Positions 1 through 9,636 of a stretch of 10,760 nucleotides of DNA are shown in pieces (the stretch's first letter is position 1; each line of letters opens with the position of its first letter). The position numbers and the translations under genes are program-made. This stretch comes from Larix sibirica (taxonomy: Eukaryota > Streptophyta > Pinopsida > Pinales > Pinaceae). Below the pieces are notes generated by a model. That model was not told the DNA's origin, searched no databases, and saw only the letters and a program-made list of their open reading frames with translations. Where the stretch lies: NCBI GenBank assembly GCA_004151065.3, contig NWUY0300000875.1, forward strand, positions 15,619 through 26,378, in the 5' to 3' direction.

Positions 1-1384
1 CCCTTCATTTCATTAATGTATTTAATATTTATTACTACTAATGTTATTATTATCATTATATGTATTTGTGTGTTTTATACAACAAATTGACAATCTTTGT
101 TTTTCCCCATGCATGGAAAGCAAATTCCCATGCTTGTGGCTTGTCTTACAATAGATTAAGGATTTTTCTTACTATAGTTTCAATAAAGTATCCCAAGCTT
201 GTGTTTTAATAATACTTTTTTTTCCTAGCAAGAGGGGGCAAAGGGGCAATGCAAGGTGGAGGGGAGTAATTTCTTGTTTCTTCTGCAACGGCCCTTACAC
301 TCTATATGTACACACTTTGTGCCTCCCAAAGATTCTACATTTTTCCCATCAAATTGATTATTGCAAACACAATGGTTGATCTTGCTTACTCTTCAAAAAC
401 TCTAAAGGTTTGCGAGAAGAGAGATGGGGTACTAGAGAACCTAATGATGAAGTTATATACTTTGTTACAAGGTATTATTGACTAGTTGCATAATGTTAAT
501 GGAGCAAGTTGCTTCTTTGCAAGAAATTAATTTCCAACTACAGGATGAGGTCAATTTTTCTCAAGGCTATGTTTATGAACTTCATAAGAAATCTATCCTA
601 CTTTAACATAACAATGTTCGACTCTTTGACAAATATGAAGCCGAAACAATAATAATGATGTTGTATATATGTGGATGATGTATATCTACAGTTAGTTGAA
701 AGGAAAAGTCCATTTGTACCATGTATAACCTCAATAAATACCTTGTCCTAGAAGTATATGAAAAGTACTAAAGGTCATTTTGAGGGTTGCTTTAGCATCC
801 TTGGAACTTACCTTGAAATAGATCATATTATTGTTTTTGGTCTTCTCAGTTAATTGATGAACACCATGCATTAATGAGTCAAATGAAACATTAAATTGTG
901 GATACTAAAAAATCATGAATTAATTAAAGAAGAAGAAAGAGGTACTTGGATCTAACACCCTTTGATGTGATTCATCGTGCATTGTTGAATATTCATGTGC
1001 AACACTCCATTATTTTCGAGAAGCATATTAAAAACTTGAGTTCCAAATTGCTTCATCAAATGGGCTATACCCATGTAGTCTTGGTAAAAATGGGCATAGA
1101 ATTAGGCATGGAATTATCGCTCCTATAATTCCTAAGATGACACCGGTTCCTACACTCCTTCCATGTTTTGAGACTTCATTGCTAGTTCTAAGTCCTCGTG
1201 CTCTCAACCACTTTTGTTTCAAAAACCCATGGCTTGCATTGTCTAGTGATTTGTCGAAACCTAAATCCAATATTGATTCACAAAAACCAAACACAGCTAC
1301 TCATGTTCAACCAACACCAAATTCTATCCACATATGTGTGGTGTATCCTAGCCATGATAGAGGCATTTATCACTCTACATCTAG

Positions 1385-1540
1385 GGATCAACATTTCTAT
1401 TGGTAGTTCTTACAAAACTTTAGTTAAGAAATGTAAATGACAAAAGTGTGGATCAATACCAATTATATAAACCTTTAGTTATGAAAAGCTAATGGAAAAA
1501 TTGTGGATCGACATTAATCATTGGGACTAAGCATTGGTTG
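1385..1540 (+). repeat. Degenerate direct repeats with GGATCRA heads (copy 1)
   Basis: Three imperfect units start with GGATCAA (1385), GGATCAA (1450) and GGATCGA (1505), at spacings of 65 and 55 bases. Units 1 and 2 share further words such as CTTTAGTTA, and both of these units end near AAAAGTGT or AAAATTGT. The end of the third unit is unclear. This looks like an old local tandem duplication. Confidence 0.45.
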
Positions 1541-2432
1541 TGTCAATGTTCAAGTACTTGAATATGTTGTTCGAATAAGAACTGGTTGCGGCAGCATTCA
1601 AGCACTTGTTTGACAACTTCATAACAGCTTGTGTCATCGACTTTACAATGGTACAGCAGTCGTCACTTCCTTTCTTGGTTGTCCATAGCCACAATTTCTG
1701 CATTGACAAATTTGATCGCAACCTTTATTTGTGGCCTATGCTTGGCACGTGTCCACTTTATGATGGAAAGACCATCTTATCAGATATAATGTTTAGAGTA
1801 CTTGTTCAGCCTATTGATTGTATTGCGTGCATGATGAAGGTATTGGTTGGCTTACATAAAGCAACATTTTCAATCATTGACACTCTTTACTAACTAGCAT
1901 CATCGTTAATAACTTTCAACTTCACGATGTGTTCTTTACCATCCATTGTCATTTTCTGAGGAGACTATTTTTTGTCAACATTACATTGTGGGACTTTAGT
2001 TTCTATGATGATTACTTGTGCATACAATTCATAATTAGATTTAGGTTTCCTTGTGTTTAATTGACCAACTCCTAAGAGGTTCATGCAATGGTGCCTATCG
2101 GGGGCTACAGCTCTGAAACAAGGCCCCATGTTTGCTTCGTCAATTCTGTAAAGTTAAAAGGTGACCTTGGTGGTCCCTCCTTAATGTGGTGGTTAGAAGG
2201 TGACCTAGTGCTTTATAGTTAATGCAGTGGCTGGGTTAGATCTAATCAATATATAAAAATATTTTGCAGCTTCCAAACATCATGTCACATATCATTCTTT
2301 CCTATTCAAGTTTATTTAGGTCACACACCTATCTGTACTCAATTTTTGGGACATTTTTTATCATGTATATTCATGTTTGGAGACTATACTTCCCTTGTAC
2401 ATACATATGTGTGATACACCTCCCATGCACCT

Positions 2433-2510
2433 TGATTTCAAAAATTGTATCCCCATACCCACACTTGCACCACCACCTTGTATCATGATTTCAAAAATGG
2501 AACCCCTTTA
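2433..2510 (+). repeat. Short degenerate tandem repeat, 53-base period (copy 1)
   Basis: The 13-base word TGATTTCAAAAAT occurs at 2433 and again at 2486. Each is followed by a similar C-rich stretch (TCCCCATACCCAC and ACCCCTTTATCCAC), and the words CACCTTG and TGCA recur around them. It is an old imperfect duplication with no evident function. Confidence 0.45.
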
Positions 2511-3243
2511 TCCACCCACATTATGTGCATCTTGCGTGTGTGTGCGAGGGAGAGAGAGAACATGTACACTCAAAATGAACACATCAACAGTGACTATCTC
2601 TATTAGTAAGATAAATTAGCTACTTTATTTCAAAAAAGATAGGCTGACAGTGGCTCAAAATAGGTAGGCCGGCTTAAAACACTTGTAGCCAAACAACCGC
2701 TACCTAAAATTCCATGGTCCAAAGGGGCCTATGGTATCTAAGACACAAAAAATCGTGAAATCTTCATATCATGAATGCACTCTTTGCTGAAGTATGTTCC
2801 CCAAGATTTAATAATCAATGATTTCGTGGAATTGGTAATAACATACGCTTGCCAATACCATATCAGGTAATCTTTTTTCTCCTTCCAAACAATGTAAGGA
2901 ATTTTACAGTCCTGAAACTCTAGTAGGATTGTTGTGTTAAAAGCCATGTGCTTAGGCACAAATAAAAGATACTCGAGATGAGTTTAGACAGCAGAAGGAA
3001 AAATCTCAGTTTAATTTTTTTAGAAATGAGATGCTTACTTTGTATAACTGTTCCTTCTATATGACAGTAGGGTCAACAAATGGGAACAGAAATAAAAATT
3101 GTTCTATGATTTAAGGGACTTGAAAATGGTATGATACAACCAGCTTTGTTCCTTTGCAAACTCAATTGTGCGGATTTGAGTTACATTAAGTAATATGACT
3201 TAAATAGGAACACAGTATCTCAATGTGGGATTAACACATCCAA

Positions 3244-3740
3244 TCAACGTAACATCTGTTGCAGCTGAAGTACTTGTTGTTGTTGCTCAGGTGGCAAAGA
3301 ATTTATCTGTTCTGGAGTAAGACTCATCACTTGTTGCAGCAATGCAGATTCTAGTTCTGGAGTAAGTTGTGCCTGAATCAAAAAGCAATAAAAGTCACAT
3401 CAGGACTCAGGACCAAAAAGGATTTGTACCAAAAGGAATTCACATCTAAAGAATAAACCATGATGTACCCCAAGGGATGCAGGCTGTTGTGGTTGTGACA
3501 TCCCTTCAATTGGCATTTGGCTGGGCCCTTGAGAATGAACAAGGCCAACTCCTATTCCACCGTCTGAAGAGCCAGAAACTATTCCACCATTTCCACCACC
3601 CACAGCTGTGTAGGGCTGCTTGCCTCCATCTTCTATATTAGGTAGCCCTGCAGAAGTAGATGCAACTGCTGCCAAGTCCCCACATAAACCACCAGCTGAT
3701 TGCGGGACCTGAGACCAGGATACATCAGGAATGCCACCCA
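3244..3740 (-). pseudogene. Truncated 3' fragment of the CstF64-like gene (copy 1)
   Basis: On the minus strand this holds the last two coding exons only: 3740-3469 (272 nt, 90 codons plus 2 nt) and 3372-3244 (42 codons plus TGA), split by a 96-nt intron with GG|GTACAT donor and TTCAG acceptor. It would encode about 132 residues ending in the conserved [13 protein letters not shown] domain and QLQQMLR-stop. The 5' side is cut at the N at 3741, and all upstream exons and any promoter are missing. There is no frameshift or premature stop. Against copy 2 there are three substitutions, all within 17 bases: L to V and G to S as read from copy 1 to copy 2, and one synonymous CCG/CCA change. The intact frame and intact splice sites mean this is either a very recent duplicate or a second allele of the same exons misplaced by assembly. 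I favour the latter. A gene caller could wrongly report it as a separate gene. Confidence 0.8.
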
Positions 3741-3741
3741 N
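3741..3741. other. Ambiguous base (N) at the repeat break: likely contig join
   Basis: A single N sits exactly where the homology between the two copies ends. To its left the sequence is minus-strand exon; to its right it is unrelated non-coding DNA. Read on the minus strand, the codon containing N is NTG, where copy 2 has TTG (Leu). The next in-frame codons upstream in 3742-3790 reach a TAA stop within about 40 bases, so the exon does not continue there. An N placed exactly on a breakpoint suggests an assembly join or a gap of unknown length rather than an ordinary miscall. Confidence 0.75.
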
Positions 3742-4090
3742 TAGATAATGGGAAGAGTGGATTTTAAATATTTCTTTTTAATCACTTCACTCCACAGACT
3801 ATCGTTGAAAAGAGCTCTCGTAGTGTTTTTGCACCCAAGGCGTCTTCAAACCAGAATATGTGTTTCAACCCCCAACCACCATAACACTTAGAGAGCGTTA
3901 TATTATGCCATGCAGTTAAATGAAATTTGGAGTGAGTTAAGTTTCCTGCCCACTAGAACTGAAACATTCTCTTCCTTATACCTTCCAACACAGTCCTCGG
4001 AACCATAGCCAGAGACATCCAATATACTGGAATACTCTGCATGACAATGTATTTATCCATTGATTGATCATGAGGTGAAAGAGTATGTAC
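3742..4090. other. Unique spacer between the two repeat copies
   Basis: These 349 bases have no counterpart elsewhere in the window. I see no open frame of note, no splice signals that join it to the gene, and no repeat. If base 1 is the start of a contig, this stretch is simply the sequence that normally lies further downstream of the gene (left of copy 2), present once because copy 1 begins later. If the duplication is real, it is the junction sequence. Confidence 0.6.
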
Positions 4091-5475
4091 CCCTTCATTT
4101 CATTAATGTATTTAATATTTATTACTACTAATGTTATTATTATCATTATATGTATTTGTGTGTTTTATACAACAAATTGACAATCTTTGTTTTTCCCCAT
4201 GCATGGAAAGCAAATTCCCATGCTTGTGGCTTGTCTTACAATAGATTAAGGATTTTTCTTACTATAGTTTCAATAAAGTATCCCAAGCTTGTGTTTTAAT
4301 AATACTTTTTTTTCCTAGCAAGAGGGGGCAAAGGGGCAATGCAAGGTGGAGGGGAGTAATTTCTTGTTTCTTTTGCAACGGCCCTTACACTCTATATGTA
4401 CACACTTTGTGCCTCCCAAAGATTCTACATTTTTCCCATCAAATTGATTATTGCAAACACAATGGTTGATCTTGCTTACTCTTCAAAAACTCTAAAGGTT
4501 TGCGAGAAGAGAGATGGGGTACTAGAGAACCTAATGATGAAGTTATATACTTTGTTACAAGGTATTATTGACTAGTTGCATAATGTTAATGGAGCAAGTT
4601 GCTTCTTTGCAAGAAATTAATTTCCAACTACAGGATGAGGTCAATTTTTCTCAAGGCTATGTTTATGAACTTCATAAGAAATCTATCCTACTTTAACATA
4701 ACAATGTTCGACTCTTTGACAAATATGAAGCCGAAACAATAATAATGATGTTGTATATATGTGGATGATGTATATCTACAATTAGTTGAAAGGAAAAGTC
4801 CATTTGTACCATGTATAACCTCAATAAATACCTTGTCCTAGAAGTATATGAAAAGTACTAAAGGTCATTTTGAGGGTTGCTTTAGCATCCTTGGAACTTA
4901 CCTTGAAATAGATCATATTATTGTTTTTGGTCTTTCTCAGTTAATTGATGAACACCATGCATTAATGAGTCAAATGAAACATTAAATTGTGGATACTAAA
5001 AAATCATGAATTAATTAAAGAAGAAGAAAGAGGTACTTGGATCTAACACCCTTTGATGTGATTCATCGTGCATTGTTGAATATTCATGTGCAACACTCCA
5101 TTATTTTCGAGAAGCATATTAAAAACTTGAGTTCCAAATTGCTTCATCAAATGGGCTATACCCATGTAGTCTTGGTAAAAATGGGCATAGAATTAGGCAT
5201 GGAATTATCGCTCCTATAATTCCTAAGATGACACCGGTTCCTACACTCCTTCCATGTTTTGAGACTTCATTGCTAGTTCTAAGTCCTCGTGCTCTCAACC
5301 ACTTTTGTTTCAAAAACCCATGGCTTGCATTGTCTAATGATTTGTCGAAACCTATATCCAATATTGATTCACAAAAACCAAACACAGCTACTCATGTTCA
5401 ACCAACACCAAATTCTATCCACATATGTGTGGTGTATCCTAGCCATGATAGAGGCATTTATCACTCTACATCTAG

Positions 5476-5631
5476 GGATCGACATTTCTATTGGTAGTTC
5501 TTACAAAACTTTAGTTAAGAAATGTAAATGACAAAAGTGTGGATCAATACCAATTATATAAACCTTTAGTTATGAAAAGCTAATGGAAAAATTGTGGATC
5601 GATATTAATCATTGGGACTAAGCATTGGTTG
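5476..5631 (+). repeat. Degenerate direct repeats with GGATCRA heads (copy 2)
   Basis: This is the counterpart of 1385-1540, with unit heads at 5476, 5541 and 5596. Two of the 14 substitutions between the long copies fall here: 1390/5481, which changes the first head from GGATCAA to GGATCGA, and 1512/5603. Confidence 0.45.
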
Positions 5632-6523
5632 TGTCAATGTTCAAGTACTTGAATATGTTGTTCGAATAAGAACTGGTTGCGGCAGCATTCAAGCACTTGT
5701 TTGACAACTTCATAACAGCTTGTGTCATCGACTTTACAATGGTACAGCAGTCGTCACTTCCTTTCTTGGTTGTCCATAGCCACAATTTCTGCATTGACAA
5801 ATTTGATCGCAACCTTTATTTGTGGCCTATGCTTGGCACATGTCCACTTTATGATGGAAAGACCATCTTATCAGATATAATGTTTAGAGTACTTGTTCAG
5901 CCTATTGATTGTATTGCGTGCATGATGAAGGTATTGGTTGGCTTACATAAAGCAACATTTTCAATCATTGACACTCTTTACTAACTAGCATCATCGTTAA
6001 TAACTTTCAACTTCACGATGTGTTCTTTACCATCCATTGTCATTTTCTGAGGAGACTATTTTTTGTCAACATTACATTGTGGGACTTTAGTTTCTATGAT
6101 GATTACTTGTGCATACAATTCACAATTAGATTTAGGTTTCCTTGTGTTTAATTGACCAACTCCTAAGAGGTTCATGCAATGGTGCCTATCGGGGGCTACA
6201 GCTCTGAAACAAGGCCCCATGTTTGCTTCGTCAATTCTGTAAAGTTAAAAGGTGACCTTGGTGGTCCCTCCTTAATGTGGTGGTTAGAAGGTGACCTAGT
6301 GCTTTATAGTTAATGCAGTGGCTGGGTTAGATCTAATCAATATATAAAAATATTTTGCAGCTTCCAAACATCATGTCACATATCATTCTTTCCTATTCAA
6401 GTTTATTTAGGTCACACACCTATCTGTACTCAATTTTTGGGACATTTTTTATCATGTATATTCATGTTTGGAGACTATACTTCCCTTGTACATACATATG
6501 TGTGATACACCTCCCATGCACCT

Positions 6524-6601
6524 TGATTTCAAAAATTGTATCCCCATACCCACACTTGCACCACCACCTTGTATCATGATTTCAAAAATGGAACCCCTTT
6601 A
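6524..6601 (+). repeat. Short degenerate tandem repeat, 53-base period (copy 2)
   Basis: This is the identical counterpart of 2433-2510, with TGATTTCAAAAAT at 6524 and 6577. Confidence 0.45.
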
Positions 6602-7334
6602 TCCACCCACATTATGTGCATCTTGCGTGTGTGTGCGAGGGAGAGAGAGAACATGTACACTCAAAATGAACACATCAACAGTGACTATCTCTATTAGTAA
6701 GATAAATTAGCTACTTTATTTCAAAAAAGATAGGCTGACAGTGGCTCAAAATAGGTAGGCCGGCTTAAAACACTTGTAGCCAAACAACCGCTACCTAAAA
6801 TTCCATGGTCCAAAGGGGCCTATGGTATCTAAGACACAAAAAATCGTGAAATCTTCATATCATGAATGCACTCTTTACTGAAGTATGTTCCCCAAGATTT
6901 AATAATCAATGATTTCGTGGAATTGGTAATAACATACGCTTGCCAATACCATATCAGGTAATCTTTTTTCTCCTTCCAAACAATGTAAGGAATTTTACAG
7001 TCCTGAAACTCTAGTAGGATTGTTGTGTTAAAAGCCATGTGCTTAGGCACAAATAACAGATACTTGAGATGAGTTTAGACAGCAGAAGGAAAAATCTCAG
7101 TTTAATTTTTTTAGAAATGAGATGCTTACTTTGTATAACTGTTCCTTCTATATGACAGTAGGGTCAACAAATGGGAACAGAAATAAAAATTGTTCTATGA
7201 TTTAAGGGACTTGAAAATGGTATGATACAACCAGCTTTGTTCCTTTGCAAACTCAATTGTGCGGATTTGAGTTACATTAAGTAATATGACTTAAATAGGA
7301 ACACAGTATCTCAATGTGGGATTAACACATCCAA

Positions 7335-9061
7335 TCAACGTAACATCTGTTGCAGCTGAAGTACTTGTTGTTGTTGCTCAGGTGGCAAAGAATTTATCTG
7401 TTCTGGAGTAAGACTCATCACTTGTTGCAGCAATGCAGATTCTAGTTCTGGAGTAAGTTGTGCCTGAATCAAAAAGCAATAAAAGTCACATCAGGACTCA
7501 GGACCAAAAAGGATTTGTACCAAAAGGAATTCACATCTAAAGAATAAACCATGATGTACCCCAAGGGATGCAGGCTGTTGTGGTTGTGACATCCCTTCAA
7601 TTGGCATTTGGCTGGGCCCTTGAGAATGAACAAGGCCAACTCCTATTCCACCGTCTGAAGAGCCAGAAACTATTCCACCATTTCCACCACCCACAGCTGT
7701 GTAGGGCTGCTTGCCTCCATCTTCTATATTAGGTAGCCCTGCAGAAGTAGATGCAACTGCTGCCAAGTCCCCACATACACCACTAGCTGATTGTGGGACC
7801 TGAGACCAGGATACATCAGGAATGCCACCCAATCCTTGAACCAAATGAGATCCTCTTCCCACTTGGAGGGCACCCTCAATGCCTAAATTTATGAGACCAG
7901 CATTGCTTGGAAAGTTGTTTGGGCCTGAGCTTGAGTGAATTGCATCAGAACCTACATGTAGAGCTGTGCCAGCTGTACTACCAGAACCCATCTGCACAAA
8001 GTCCAAATCTGAGACTCGGAATGCCAATTGGAGAAAGTTTTTGAGCTAAACTGTTTTTTAGAACCCACTTACCTGATAAGACTGCTGTGGAGGAGGTAGA
8101 TTGGGCAGTGGAGGTTGGGTGTGTTTCTGGAAAGGAATCCCCGAGGTATTCTGAGGATGGTTTCCTGACTGCTACCAAAAAGTATCATTTCAAACAATTG
8201 AGAAATTCAGGAAAATGTATACCATAATTCTGACAAAACTAATGCAAAGGACCTCCCCTCCTACACCATTTATTAATGACATCAAGCCTGAAGATAATAT
8301 ATGTATAACTTGCTCATGACAACCCCCCACCCCCGATTAACTGAAAAAAATGAATAACATATCTAATGGTATCAACTGTCGTACCTGAAAAGGTGCCTGT
8401 GTTGACAGTTGGTGTGGCACACTTGATGGTTTGAACCCCATATTCTGAGTTGGATGATTTTGCACCTGACCAGCAGGTGGAAGTGACTGCAACACTGGCC
8501 TTGGTTGTTGTGGTAGTGGTGGTTGATGTAGACTCCCCAGACCTGGCTGGTTGGAAGGTTGTTGAGGCTGACCTGAAAGAATAGGAGGAACTTGAGGCTG
8601 TACAGTGCGTGGAGGAGACTGCATTGGAGGTTGTACTGGCAAATTCAAACTTTGAGATACCGATTGTAGAGACTGCAATACTGTCTGTGGCACTTGAGAT
8701 TGAGATGGTTGGATAACCTGAGCTGAAGGCTGTACTGGAGGTGGTTGCATTAACTGCTGAATTGGAATGTTTTGGGGTTGAGATTGCTGTAACAATTGGG
8801 CCTGACCCTGCTGCCCAACCTGCATCTGGGTTTGCTTCCCAGGTTGAATCTGATTTTGTGCTAAACGTATCTGACCCTGTTGACCAGACTGTATCACAGA
8901 ATCTGAGCGGAAATTAGGCACCTGCAAATGTGCCATTCATAACATTTATTAACTCATGAACAATATAAAGCTTTGCAAAGAAATTCCATAGTCAATGATA
9001 CTAAATTTAAGAGAATTGAAAATACCATTTGTGGAGACACCATGCCAAGCATTATCTGTGC
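7335..9061 (-). CDS. CSTF64: CstF64/ESP1-family cleavage stimulation factor subunit, 3' exons (partial, 5' end outside window)
   Basis: Coding exons in transcription order are 9061-9026 (36 nt), 8921-8385 (537 nt), 8171-8073 (99 nt), 7991-7560 (432 nt) and 7463-7335 (129 nt with TGA). All introns are GT-AG and phase 0 (104, 213, 81 and 96 nt). The 410 visible residues contain AQIMLGM, the end of the hinge (about 1-12); a Pro/Gln-rich, probably disordered linker (13-224); a Gly/Ser-rich stretch with VGGGNGG (225-368); and a C-terminal domain (369-410) with [13 protein letters not shown] and QLQQMLR. That last part parallels the end of metazoan CSTF2 (LTADQIAMLPPEQ). In this family the hinge binds CstF77 or symplekin, the C-terminal helices bind Pcf11, and an N-terminal RRM binds U/GU-rich RNA downstream of the poly(A) site in the nucleus. 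The RRM exons are not in the window, so an RRM-bearing CSTF64 cannot be told from an RRM-less ESP1-type paralogue. Family membership is secure; the exact symbol is less so. Confidence 0.85.
8169..8174 (-). promoter_or_regulatory. Tandem NAGNAG splice acceptor (TAGCAG)
   Basis: At the start of the 99-nt exon the minus strand reads TTTTTTGGTAGCAGTCAGG. Splicing after TAG begins the exon at 8171 and includes a Gln (CAG). Splicing after CAG begins it at 8168 and omits that Gln. Both keep phase 0 and both follow the same pyrimidine-rich tract. NAGNAG acceptors are a known source of single-residue isoforms; which one is used here cannot be read from the sequence. Confidence 0.6.
8323..8334 (-). other. 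Intronic G-run near a 5' splice site
   Basis: On the minus strand the 213-nt intron carries GGGGGTGGGGGG, about 50 nt downstream of the CAG|GTACGA donor at 8384. Runs of G in introns can act as splicing enhancers. There are only two runs, so a stable intramolecular quadruplex is not implied. The function is inferred only. Confidence 0.4.
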
Positions 9062-9635
9062 CTGAAACATTCAGAGACAAAACAATTCAGTTGAAATATA
9101 AGAATGAATAACACTTGGAAAATAAACACAGAGTACACTTAGAAGTCAATTTGATTGGGCCAAGGCAAATATTGGTTTACCCTTTTCATCATCCGCATCC
9201 ACACTGCTATATCTCAGGTTTCTATGCATACAAAGATCTTAATGATCAATGCATGAGTGCCTATTGTTGGATATAAAATAATCAGATGAAGGTTCTGACA
9301 ACAGCTAAAAAGACCTCATTGAGTTTAGAAGGCAACCCACTCTTGGACACTAGCCTCTGCATTGCAGGGTCACATAGTAGGAATTGGCAACATGGCCTCA
9401 CGTTGGGAAGCCCCATATGAGGGCAGTAATTGTTAGAGATTAGTTTCCCTTCACCTGAAACGCATTATCACAAATGAAGAATTATTATGGCGCTAGTACA
9501 CAATGCATGCGTGCTCAAGCAAGTACAAGTATGCAATTATCAAGCCAATGCATTGTCTATACAATGGACAGTCATGCATCGTAAGGGGAATTTATATGGC
9601 CAGCTTGCAAACCTCCCAATGGAGACCCTAGTCCA

Positions 9636-9636
9636 N
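9636..9636. other. Ambiguous base (N) within continuous sequence
   Basis: The N lies in CCANCTTGCAA. The same string with G in place of N (CCAGCTTGCAA) occurs 33 bases earlier at 9600-9610. This suggests the N is a single unresolved or heterozygous base, or that a short repeat disturbed the assembly. Unlike 3741, nothing else changes across it. Confidence 0.5.

Larger units (their letters stand above)
1..3243. other. Non-coding DNA downstream of the gene fragment (copy 1)
   Basis: This is AT-rich sequence with many short open frames on both strands, none longer than 95 codons, none with a recognisable domain, and several that use only non-ATG starts. The part next to 3243 would be the 3' UTR of the adjacent exon, but no AATAAA on the minus strand marks its end within the first 230 bases or so. 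Around 372-606 two short frames in different phases (37 and 39 codons) carry Leu/Gln/Glu-rich, coiled-coil-like stretches (for example MEQVASLQEINFQLQDE) and may be a decayed, frameshifted coding relic. Two small degenerate direct-repeat clusters are listed separately. No RNA gene or intact transposon was seen. Confidence 0.6.
1..3740. repeat. Direct repeat copy 1 (about 3.74 kb)
   Basis: This segment matches 4091-7831 in the same orientation. The offset is 4090 up to about base 843 and 4091 afterwards, because copy 2 has one extra T (TCTTCTC against TCTTTCTC). By eye I count 14 substitutions, at 283, 691, 1246, 1264, 1390, 1512, 1749, 2032, 2786, 2966, 2974, 3687, 3693 and 3703, so identity is about 99.6%. 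The right end falls inside a coding exon, immediately before an N. The left end is the window edge, so the true extent to the left is unknown. No terminal inverted repeats, target-site duplication or transposase were seen, so this does not look like a mobile element. It is either a redundant allelic contig or a recent segmental duplication. Confidence 0.97.
4091..7334. other. 3' UTR and downstream non-coding DNA of the gene (copy 2)
   Basis: This is the near-identical counterpart of 1-3243, lying immediately downstream of the stop codon of the CstF64-like gene. The bases from about 7334 down to roughly 7100 are the likely 3' UTR on the minus strand. They include U-rich tracts (around 7179-7200) but no canonical AATAAA, which is common in plants, so the cleavage site cannot be fixed. 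The rest holds only short frames of no recognisable family, with the same coiled-coil-like relic at about 4462-4696. Confidence 0.55.
4091..7831. repeat. Direct repeat copy 2 (about 3.74 kb)
   Basis: This is the second copy of the segment at 1-3740. Unlike copy 1, it runs without interruption into the upstream exons of the CstF64-like gene (7832-9061), so it is the copy attached to the real locus. The match to copy 1 stops at 7831 in the middle of an exon, with no obvious microhomology between the sequence after 7831 and that after 3741. Its left boundary at 4091 is set only by the start of the window in copy 1. The true homology may extend leftward through 3742-4090 if copy 1 had more sequence before base 1. 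Confidence 0.97.

Noticed and set aside
946-1128. 60-codon plus-strand frame (and its copy at 5037-5219) as a gene
   Set aside because: It has only a TTG start, no recognisable domain, and overlapping frames of similar length on both strands. It is consistent with chance or old decayed sequence.
1606-1893. 95-codon plus-strand frame and the antisense 64-codon frame at 1527-1721 as genes
   Set aside because: They have no domain, no splice or promoter context, and lie in non-coding downstream DNA. Their conservation between copies only reflects the recent duplication.
2100-2127. GGGGC...GCCCC pairing as a structured RNA
   Set aside because: Only about five base pairs with an unremarkable loop, and no further structure around it.
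2535-2560. TG/GA-rich microsatellite
   Set aside because: There are only a few TG and GA units, identical in both copies. Too short to be notable.
2738-2959. 73-codon minus-strand frame as an extra exon of the CstF64-like gene
   Set aside because: It lies downstream of the clear TGA stop and the family-typical C-terminus. The residues match nothing expected.
1-7831. The long repeats as LTRs of a retrotransposon
   Set aside because: They carry ordinary gene exons, are separated by only 350 bases with no gag/pol or primer-binding site, and show no TG...CA ends.
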